In this document: piece after piece, positions 56,065 to 64,000 of the stretch
Layout: every line of letters begins with the position of its first letter
How positions within the stretch are numbered: the stretch's first letter is position 1
Assembly (NCBI GenBank): GCA_019054805.1
Contig: JAHQIY010000002.1
Span: 3,658,001-3,722,000, forward strand
Origin: Brachionus manjavacas
Lineage: Eukaryota; Rotifera; Eurotatoria; Ploima; Brachionidae
Direction of reading: 5' to 3'
Length of the DNA stretch: 64,000 nt
Translations under genes and position numbers: made by a program
The notes under the pieces: generated by a model
Told to the model about the DNA's origin: nothing
The model's database searches: none
What the model saw: the letters and a program-made list of their open reading frames with translations, nothing else

Positions 56065-56724
56065 TTAATTTCTTAAATTTCGAATATCAGAAAGGAACTG
56101 AGACATTGTACATATAGTATATTTTGGCACATAACCACTTTGGTTTGTGGATAAATTTCTAACAAAACACAAATCGTTGTATTTGTAATGCTTTTTTGGA
56201 ATAAGCTCAAAACGGTCCATGAACTCAACAGATAATTCGCTTTGATTAGAAGCTTTATTAGCAACACAACATATGTATATTTCTTCAGATGAAATATCGA
56301 TGCCTTCTTCAATTGAGTCATTTTGGGTCTTGGGAAGAAAAGGCTCTTTATTCGCAGGTGATTCATAGATAGCATTAGAAAAAGCGTTCGGTGTATCAGA
56401 CCCGTAGTCTGATCTTGAATATTCAAATAAATTTCTAGAAGAAGAGCATGATTCTTTATTGAAGTTATCAGTTATTACTGATTGTGGTGAGGAAACCAAC
56501 ATTGGAAAACGACTAATATTAAAAGTTGATTGCTCAAGTGGATTATCACACAAGAAATTCAGTTTGGCCCGGGCTTTTTTTAAATTCTTGGCTTCATGGT
56601 TCAGATTGTTGTCTTTAATTGGAGTATATTCATTTATTTGAGAAACTGATTCATTCGATGGGGCAATGCATTTGGATAATTTTGATTTAGCTTTTTGTAC
56701 AAAATTAGATATTTTTTTGGACAT
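56065..56724 (-). CDS. Small protein with C-terminal SH3-like domain
   Basis: Single-exon frame of 219 residues starting MSKKISNFVQKAKSKLSKCI. The first 140 residues are polar and Ser/Asn-rich, probably disordered, with possible phosphorylation sites (SPQSVI, SRSDYGSDTPNA). Residues about 147-205 fit an SH3 fold: EIYICCVANKASNQSELSVE (ALYDY-like strand and ELS-F), DRFELI (RT loop end), CFVRNLSTNQSGYVPKYTI (the R-N-T-GYVP-Y motif) and then a helix MSQFLSDIRNL. The usual SH3 tryptophan is replaced by CF, so ligand binding may differ. No kinase or SH2 domain is nearby; likely a scaffold or adaptor. Confidence 0.6.
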   Translation of the reverse strand: MSKKISNFVQKAKSKLSKCIAPSNESVSQINEYTPIKDNNLNHEAKNLKKARAKLNFLCDNPLEQSTFNISRFPMLVSSPQSVITDNFNKESCSSSRNLFEYSRSDYGSDTPNAFSNAIYESPANKEPFLPKTQNDSIEEGIDISSEEIYICCVANKASNQSELSVEFMDRFELIPKKHYKYNDLCFVRNLSTNQSGYVPKYTICTMSQFLSDIRNLRN

Positions 56725-57284
56725 TCTGCAATTTGAAAGATAGAAAATAATTGCTGAGTTTAAATATAGTGTGGTAAATTAATTTCAAACAAAAAATCCG
56801 CATATTGATCAGAGTAATTGTAATTTTCAAGTTTAATATTCTTCTTTCGGTATGTTACTTAATTAATGTTTTCAATTAGTTATCATAAATTGATACCTAG
56901 TTTACCTTAATTTGTTCAATTATTATTTCATTAATCTATACTGAATTAAAGCTTATTCGGATTAAAAAATAATTATTTGAATAATTTTTTATGTTTGAAA
57001 CTTAGTAAAATAAAAATAAGTTTAAATTAAATTAATAGAAAATTATAAATTAAACTTAATTGATTAAATTAACTTTTTCAATAAAGTTCGATATCTACAA
57101 ACTTTGATTTTGCACAAAAGGGTAGAAAAAAAATATTTTGTGCATATTTCTAGTAACTATTGTTTTAATTTATTAACAGACTTTATTTAGAAAAAAAATT
57201 TTTGCTTATTAAACTTTTAATCAAGAGATAAATTAGTCGATTTAATAATCGACAAAATAAATTTAATCGATTTAAGGTTAGTCA
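56725..57284. other. Spacer, SH3-like gene upstream region
   Basis: AT-rich DNA with no clear feature; it should hold the SH3-like gene promoter. Confidence 0.4.
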
Positions 57285-57830
57285 ATTTTGACAAAGCGAA
57301 GAGTGCCTATGCTAGACTCCGACCAGCATGGAAATCAGACAGCTACAACAAGGAAACAAAACTTAAAGTATACAACAGTGTAGTAAACGGATCACTAATG
57401 TACGGAAGTGAATGTTGGAGGATGTGTGAATTTGACAGGAAAAAACTTAACATCTTCCACACTAGAAGCCTGCGGAGGATCCTCGGGATACACTGCCCTG
57501 AAACATTCTCAAATACTGACTTATTCATAAGAACAAATTCAGAGCCATTAAGTCAAAGTAATAAGAACAAAAGACTGCGATAGCTCGGGCATGTACTCAG
57601 AATGAAAGAAACACGGATACCAAAAAGAGCCCTCAAGGGCGACGTAAGGTAGGAAAACCAGCAGTAACATGGAAGTCAACAATCACGAAAGAGCTCATCG
57701 AAATGGAAATGACATGGGGAGAAGCAAGGGTAAAGGCAAAAGATTGACTAATTGAGTGGAAATTTTAAAATCCGAAAGAACTTAATTGCTCCTCAGATAA
57801 ATAAATAAATTATTAATTTGAAAATAAATC
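57285..57830 (+). mobile_element. LINE 3' fragment, LYGSE...LGHVLRM type
   Basis: The plus strand encodes KSAYARLRPAWKSDSYNKET, KVYNSVVNGSLMYGSECWRM, RKKLNIFHTRSLRRILGI, then after a stop LGHVLRMKETRIPKRAL and KPAVTWKSTITKELIEM. This order (LYGSE-W, LRRILGI, LGHVLRM, W) is the standard C-terminal end of several LINE clades. The tail is gataaataaataaat. A different lineage from the (ACT)n elements. Not functional. Confidence 0.82.
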
Positions 57831-58375
57831 AATTAAATACAAATTAATTATCAAATTATTATCTAAAACTGATAACATTCTCTCAGCAAAAAAAACCTTC
57901 TAGACTTTATGTAAGCCCATTTCCTAAATGACTGTGGTTAATGAGTACAATAACATTCATTAACACTTATTAACTTCATCTTTCTTAATTTCTTATCTCT
58001 ATTTAAAAAATTGTATTTTTTCGATAAAAATAAATAAAATATTAAATTTAAGAATAAAAATTAAATTTTAGTCTCGAATTGGTTTAGATCAATTGAAAAA
58101 AATTTAAATCTTTAAATTAGAGAGTGAAGATTTTTTTAAGTCAAATGTAAATTGGATTTCAGTCATAATTAAACTTTCAATTTTATAATTCCAAAAATTT
58201 ATAATTCATTCTTGAAATTTTGTAAAATACCGATTTTAAATTGATTTCAATATAGCAGAAAATCAATAATTCTCGTTCCTCTAGTTACTTCCTTGCACTA
58301 GCGATTGTTCCTAGTTTCGTTCGAAAATAAATTTTTTAGAAAATAAAGTATTCGGATTATTGAATATTGTGTAGA
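57831..58375. other. Tra2-like gene upstream region
   Basis: AT-rich; no definite promoter motif. The phrase cgttcctctagttacttcct near 58274 precedes the gene but has no assigned role. Confidence 0.35.
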
Positions 58376-59039
58376 ATGTCAAATTTTTATAAAAAATCAA
58401 GAAGATCACTTGAAAAATATCGACGCTCAGATTCTAAGAATGACCAGTCTGTTGAAAATAAATCCGATGAAATCAGATCGCCTGTTAGATCTCGTTCACC
58501 TTTAGTGAGACACCACAGACAAATGAGCTTCAAACCTTCAAATGACAGAATTCATCTGAACCATCATCCAAACAATATTCTGGCAATATTTGGCCTTGAT
58601 TTAGATGTTAGAAAAGTCGACCTTTACAAGATATATGATGATTATGGCTGTGTGAGATGTAAAGTGATAATGAATAGAAAAGTAAGAAGACCAAAATTTA
58701 ACAATCGATAATTCTTTCTTTAAAAAGACTGGAAGATCGAGAGGATTCGGCTTTGTTTATTTTAAAACCACCAAAGAAGCTATTGATGTAAAAGACAGTA
58801 AATTGATAATTTAGAAAATTTTAAATATTTTAAATCTTTAGGCCAAATATGCCACTGAAAACAAAAAAATAATGAACAAAAAAATTAGAATTGATTATTC
58901 TATGGAAACAGGTCCACAATTATATGACCATAAAAGAGAATTTAGACAAAGATTTTATTACAGATCAAGTCCAATAATGCATGATCGTTACAAGCGAGGA
59001 GAAAGAAGCGAACCACGACAAAGGTTTAATAAATTTTAG
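58376..59039 (+). CDS. tra2: Transformer-2-like RRM splicing factor
   Basis: Three exons with phase-0 junctions: 58376-58681, 58728-58787 and 58842-59039; 187 residues. The N-terminus is basic with a short RS-like patch (SPVRSRSPLVR). One RRM follows: ILAIFGLDLDVRKVDLYKIY (RNP2 region), DDYGCVRCKVIMNRK, then TGRSRGFGFVYFKTTKEAID (RNP1), AKYATENKKIMNKKIRIDYS and a METGPQLYDHKRE linker. The TGRSRGF-FVYF block and the RIDYS linker identify the Tra2 group of SR-like splicing regulators, which bind GAA-rich exonic enhancers. The second RS domain is reduced to a few Arg/Ser residues. An alternative splice at 59022 could end the protein as RQRL. Confidence 0.82.
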
Positions 59040-60479
59040 TTTTCTTCTATTTTAAGTTTGAGATGATTTAATATATTTGATTTTATTTTAGATTGTAATG
59101 CAAGATTCATTGGTCATTAGAATAAAAAGATATAAAACATAGATAATTAGTCATTTATTTTGAGCAAATGTGTTTTTTTCATAAGGTAATTTATGAAATT
59201 GTTAATTGTAAAATTTAATTTTAGTTGAAAATGAAATAAAAGTTGGTGTTACCTCGAATTTATTAAAATTCCCTCAAATTTGATAAAAAACATAAAAAAT
59301 TAATGTCTATTGCTTTTTAGCTATTTATCTAATTTAAATAATCTATTTAATAAATTTTAAATTAAATATTTATTTATTATTTTAATTTTAAAGATGATTA
59401 ATTTGTTTGGCAAAGTACAATTTTTGTTCAATTTTTAATTTTCTCTTTTGGCTCAAAAATATCAAATGCGCAATTTAGTTGCATTGCAGATTTACAGTTT
59501 TTTAAATTTTAAAGTTTTCAAATTTCAATTTAAAATAATTCCAAATATGCAATGCAATTGTGCTTTGCCAGTTTTTTTTAACATTTAAAAAAATCTTAAA
59601 ATTTAACAAGAGCAAGGAAAGAACTTCCGGTTGTGCTAGATCTTTAATATGCTATTCAGCATTTGAATTTATATAAAATTAACTAATTTTAATTCTTTTT
59701 ACCTTATGCGCTCTTGTCCCCAAAGCTCTTGAAGACAAAACGTCTCTTTTTTTAATGTATTTTGTGTTGGAAAACGACTATAATCGATTTATAAAATTAA
59801 AAAATCGAAAAATATTTTTTAATCGATTTTGTAATCGACTAAATGTTATAAATCTATTTAAAATAGTTTATTATTATCTTGATAAAAAACTTATTTTTGA
59901 AATATTTTTTTGATCAATAATTATTCTCAAAATTTGTTTGCAGCTTTAAATAATTAAAAATAATATTATGATTTAAATTACAGAATAATAAAAATTGATT
60001 AAAAAAAGTTTAGTCGATTTTAAAATCGATTACCAACACTAATAGTTTGCTATTTTTGATTGAAATAATAGCAAGTTTCAAAATTAAAATAAAATTTTCG
60101 AATTCCTCATTTGTTCCTGAAAAAATGATGAAAATTTTGATAACATGTAAAACACTAAAGAATAATGCAATATATAAAAAAGTTTATAAATTTTTAATCT
60201 GTACATAAAATTTTATTAGAATTTTGAAAAAAAGAGAGATATTTTCATTATCACCTGTTTAATGATCTGATTGTCTCGTATCTTTTATGTGCTTTATTTA
60301 TGTTTAAAAAATCGATTATTTGATATGGTTTTAGTAAAAATTCATTAGTTTTCCAAATAATTTAAATTTTAAAAAGAAAATTTTTTTTACTAAATAAGTT
60401 AAATAAATTTTTTTGTTAATTTTTTATTTCATTTAAATTGACTAGATCTAAAAACTAGAGAATAAGGTTGAGAAAAATT
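59040..60479. other. Convergent spacer between Tra2-like gene and NSF
   Basis: 1.4 kb of AT-rich DNA holding a partial miniature element (59409-59569). Around 59780-59830 and 60000-60030 short runs such as aaaatcgatt recur in both orientations. The NSF poly(A) signal (AATAAA on the minus strand) is near 60428. Nothing else recognised. Confidence 0.5.
59409..59569. mobile_element. Partial miniature element, GGCAAAG family
   Basis: Begins ggcaaagtacaatttttgtt and shares the core aatgcgcaatttagttgcattgca-type sequence and the cagttttttaaattttaaag stretch with the 14241-14442 element. The right arm is deleted after tgcaatgcaattg, leaving tgctttgcc as the end. No clear target duplication. Confidence 0.65.
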
Positions 60480-63400
60480 TTAACAATCATGCAATCCAGC
60501 AATTTCCTCTAAGACAGAAACAAACTTTGCTGTTCGATAAACATCAGTTGCTTGTTTGGACAATTCGATTACATCAAGTAAACTCTTAATTCCGATTGAC
60601 AGACCTTTATTATCTAACTGTTTGCTTAAATGATCATATTCTTTTTTACTAAAGCAATCAAGCTGTTCCAATACCTGCAGGACTTCTGAGCCTCTTGACA
60701 CATTTGGAACATGTATTACTTTACTGAACGATTGCATTAAGCCCATTTCCTTAATTACTTCTTTTTCACTAGTTGTGGCAATTAAGAGCAACTTGCGACC
60801 TCGTGGGGGAAGTTTTTTGAACAACAATTTGAGTGTTTGTAAAACAAAATTCGAAAATCTTGGTCCAATAGGTGCATAGTCCAACAATGATTCAATCTCG
60901 TCTACAACCACACAACTTAACTCTGATCTATAAGCATCGCTGAAAATTTTCTTTATAGCTTCTGATTTAGCTGTCTCCGAATAACTTATCATTGACTGAG
61001 GTGAACAAAATTTTAAAAACGGAAATCCACTCTCCATGGCAATTTTAGCAGCCAACGCGGTCTTTCCGGAATTTGGTTTGCCTTCAATCAAAATAGTGAC
61101 CAGTGGGGTCATTTCACTTTTAATTGTTTGATTGATCCTTAAATGACCCTCTTCTAAAACATCTTGAATAGTCTGGCTCCATAGCAAAATTCCATTCCTA
61201 ATATACAACTCAAAGTCTTCGGCACTTACTCCGAAGGCTGGTTTAAGGTCATTGGCCAGCGCCTGCATAAAATCAGACCTTGAAATCTTGAGCTTTTCGA
61301 CTGCATCTGAATCTAGCTGAACTTTGTTTGAAGCTTTAATAGGACGGTTCATTGCGCTAGACTGGGCAGCTCGCACTAGACCTTCCAATTCGGCTCCGCT
61401 AAAATTTTTTGTCAATGCGGCAAGCTCCTTAAGGTCTACATCTGTGTCCAATTTGCCATATTCCCGCATTTTAGAAGTATGAATTTGAAGAATATGCAAG
61501 CGACCGTTTTCGTCTGGTAAACTAATCTCCAGTTGAACTTCCAAACGCCCAGGACGAAGTAATGCCTCGTCAATCATGTCGCGTCTATTTGTCATACCAA
61601 TGACCAAAATGTTGTTTAATTGATCTACTCCATCTATTTTTGATAGTAATTGATTAACTACTGTGTCACCAACTCCTGTAGAGCCACTCTGTGAAAAAAA
61701 TTAAATTTATTTAGCTAAATGTAGACTTGATTGATCCAAGGAGATGTATTGGTTTTAGATCTTGAGTAAGAAATTTGTACGATCAGAGGCAATTTATCCT
61801 TGAGATTTTATAAGATCGTAAAATTTCGGTAAAAGTAAAAATTCAAGCTCCGTATCTGATCTTATATGAATCTTATAAGATTAGGTTAAGTATTAAAAAT
61901 TTTTAAGAATATTTTTTTTGAAAATTAGATTTTTTCTATGCTATTTAAGATGTCAAAAAGAAAAAGTTAAAATGTAAAAAAAAAAACAAATCATAGACTT
62001 TTGATTTAAAGTCAAAAATAAATCAGGACACATCAATATTTTAAAAATGAAATTTACGGCAGCTGAGCAACGGGTAAAACCTTGTTGATATTAATAGGGG
62101 TAGTAGCATTTTAGTAGTATAACAGAGTTTTTTTTACACGATACTTACGTCTTTCGACGTGATTATTTAAAGTTTCCTTGACTTGTGAATCCTGACACCT
62201 TCCAATAGGAAGATAATCGCTGTTCTAATGCCAGATTACATTTTTTAGATGAATGGTAACAACACTCCAAAGTAATGATTTGGCAATGAACTTAAATCAG
62301 GTTGTAAATAGGAGCACAAGCTCGAATCCACAATTAATTTTTTTATGTTACATCTATTTGACTATCGCAATAAGCTGTTGTTTTACACACTTGACCACCA
62401 CCTCTTATTAAGATAATAAAGATTATCCAAGATCGTGTTAATTAATCTTGAACATTTTTTGATGAAATTTTTAGCTTGTTTTGTTTCTTTTAAGGTATTA
62501 CAAAAAATCTTAAAAAAATCTAAAAGGGCAAAAAATTTTAGTCAAACTCTCAGATCTTGTCAAGTTATTTAAGATTTTTTTGAAATTTTTTTGAGTTTGC
62601 AAACTGATCTTATCACTATCTTATCTTGTAAGATCCATTTTAAGATTCAAATTAAAATTTTTAATCTATTTCAATTTAAAATGTAGTCAAAATGGAATTT
62701 TAAAATACTTAATCATGTATTCATATTAGAAGATATATAATTTTATTAATATTGAATAGGCAAAGTTTTTGAAAATTTTTGTTCAATTTTCAATATGCTC
62801 TTTTTGCTCAAAAATATCAAGTGCGCAATTTAGTTGCAATGCATATTTACACAGTTTTTAAGTTTTGAAGCTTACAAATTTCAATTTAAAATAATTGCAA
62901 ATAAATGCAATGCAATTAAATTGCGCATTTGAAAATTTTATTATTTTGCAAGAATATAATCAGAGTGGAAATATTTTCAGAATACATGATTTTTTAAATT
63001 AGATTCTAATGAATTTAGTATTTTAAATTAAAAAAAAAATTACTGCTGTTCCTCTTTGTTTACAAATCGCATCGATTTCATCAAAAATAATTATATGAAG
63101 CCCACTATTAGGTCCGAGCTAATTTAAAAAATTTAAAATATTAGATATTCAGAAACAGTATCAGCTTACCCTTTTTTGGTCTTCTTCGGCATCAGCAAAT
63201 AATTTTCGAACATTTGCCTCCGATTCTCCCACATACTTGTCTAAAATTTGTGGACCATTTACAATCTTTGGCTCTTTTGCATTTAACATTTTTCCTATTT
63301 GTCTGGCCATCAGAGTTTTGCCAGTACCAGGAGGTCCGAATAATAAAATTCCGCGAACATGCTTAATATTCAGTTGCTCAATTAATTCTGGGGGGAAAAC

Positions 63401-64000
63401 GCGGGAAGCAAATGCTCTTCTAAATATAGTATTAAACTCTTTATCTAAACCACCAATTCCAATTTTGGTAAAGTCCCAATCAGGATTAATAATAGACTGA
63501 GCTTGAACTTTTCCTTTACATTTTCCGGTCAAATTCAAAGAAGAGCCTTCTACTCGTTCAAAAATAATTGCCGAATTTGGTAAAAGCTGTCCTGATTTAA
63601 TTTTAGCATGTCTGGATGCTTTGCCGTCAATTGCTGCACTCAAATCCGCAGCTAAATAATTCAATTTGAACAATTTTAATTAATTTTTAAAAATAAATTA
63701 CACTCTATTGATTTGACTGTTGCTAAAAGCATTTTTTTATTAGGTTCTTGTGGCTGTAATGCGAACTAAATAAAAGAAATTAAATTTTTGAAGTACTTTA
63801 ACAAATCTGTGCCTGTTGTCCCAGAGTAAATGCTTGATTGCCAAACTGCTGAACAAGATCGGCTGCTAAGCGATCAGTGTCATACGGGTCCAAATTTGCA
63901 GCCTTCTTTTGAATAAAATCAACTTCAACAGTCATTATATTGATCGAACTACTCTTTAAATCAAATTGAAATGGCCGGACTATAATTTTACTATCAACAC
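60480..64000 (-). CDS. NSF: N-ethylmaleimide-sensitive factor (NSF), 3' part; continues past the window
   Basis: Exons on the minus strand: (edge) 64000-63813, 63765-63702, 63651-63170, 63118-63044 and 61688-60480. NSF is a hexameric AAA+ ATPase that disassembles SNARE complexes with SNAP. Visible: end of the N domain ([39 protein letters not shown]), then D1 with [19 protein letters not shown], Walker [36 protein letters not shown], Walker [36 protein letters not shown] and [11 protein letters not shown]2 has Walker [37 protein letters not shown] and [12 protein letters not shown]. All catalytic D1 residues are present. The intron at 63812-63766 (47 nt) must use a GC donor (CAG-GCACAG) to keep the frame; the nearby GT would give 38 nt and the wrong phase. 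The N-terminal exons lie beyond 64000. Confidence 0.96.
61689..63043 (-). other. Large NSF intron
   Basis: 1.35-kb intron with donor GTAATT at 63043 and acceptor TTTCACAG at 61689; joining gives [14 protein letters not shown] in frame. It holds a miniature element (62759-62950), a stretch at 62060-62420 of higher GC with no coding sense, and several gatctta/taagatc motifs in both orientations between 61790 and 62640 that may be an old inverted repeat. Confidence 0.7.
62759..62950. mobile_element. Miniature inverted-repeat element, GGCAAAG family
   Basis: It starts ggcaaagtttttgaaaattt and continues with tatgctctttttgctcaaaa and the family core (gtgcgcaatttagttgcaat). The right arm (gcaatgcaattaaattgcgc) is shortened and ends attattttgca. 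Flanks attgaata and agaatata share only part of a duplication. It sits in an NSF intron. Confidence 0.7.

Noticed and set aside
62060-62420. Higher-GC stretch in the NSF intron considered as an exon
   Set aside because: No open frame of useful length and the flanking NSF exons join in phase without it.

Overview
This window reads as a very AT-rich nuclear genome segment of a small invertebrate animal. The evidence is spliced genes with many tiny introns (about 47-52 nt), replication-dependent histone genes ending in the metazoan 3' stem-loop, animal-type orthologues (TADA2B, ARMT1, ABCF1, NSF, TFIIE-alpha, a Tra2-like RRM protein) and a dense load of LINE, Penelope-like, Tc1/mariner, MULE and foldback elements. 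A monogonont rotifer such as Brachionus would fit, but that is an inference from style and not proven by any single feature.

Layout: 1-1.7 kb, decayed Penelope-like and LINE pieces; 1.9-3.2 kb, divergent H2A/H2B pair; 3.7-5.6 kb, Tc1-like transposon with a LINE fragment nested in it; 6.06-7.09 kb, TFIIE-alpha; 8.1-9.6 kb, ARMT1 (three exons); 12.3-20.8 kb, TADA2B with large introns that hold inverted-repeat elements; 22.1-23.3 kb, LINE fragment; 24.0-25.3 and 33.2-34.2 kb, two copies of a secreted PAN/apple-like gene on either side of a decayed MULE, a LINE remnant and ABCF1 (30.0-31.9 kb); 34.9-38.6 kb, a nearly full-length LINE; 38.9-39.3 kb, C-terminal exons of an unrecognised conserved protein; 40-41.8 kb, retroelement mosaic; 42.4-49.4 kb, a tandem-BRCT gene resembling the BRCA1 C-terminus, with a 4.9 kb intron filled with retroelements and a tRNA-like pol III unit; 50.1-50.9 kb, a long inverted-repeat element; 52.2 kb, a Cys/His-rich orphan; 53.7-55.8 kb, Tc1 and LINE remains; 56.1 kb, an SH3-like protein; 57.3 kb, LINE tail; 58.4-59.0 kb, Tra2-like gene; 60.5 kb to the right edge, NSF, which continues past the window.

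The cellular genes do not form an operon or pathway. They are a housekeeping mixture (chromatin, transcription, splicing, translation, membrane fusion, protein repair). I rebuilt exon structures by hand from GT-AG (one GC-AG) boundaries with matching codon phase, so exon ends are predictions. No wholly new system is evident. The most unusual items are the diverging PAN-like duplicate pair, the unrecognised conserved domain at 38.9-39.3 kb, the BRCA1-like gene with no RING in view, and a hAT-like miniature element family with 8-bp target duplications.
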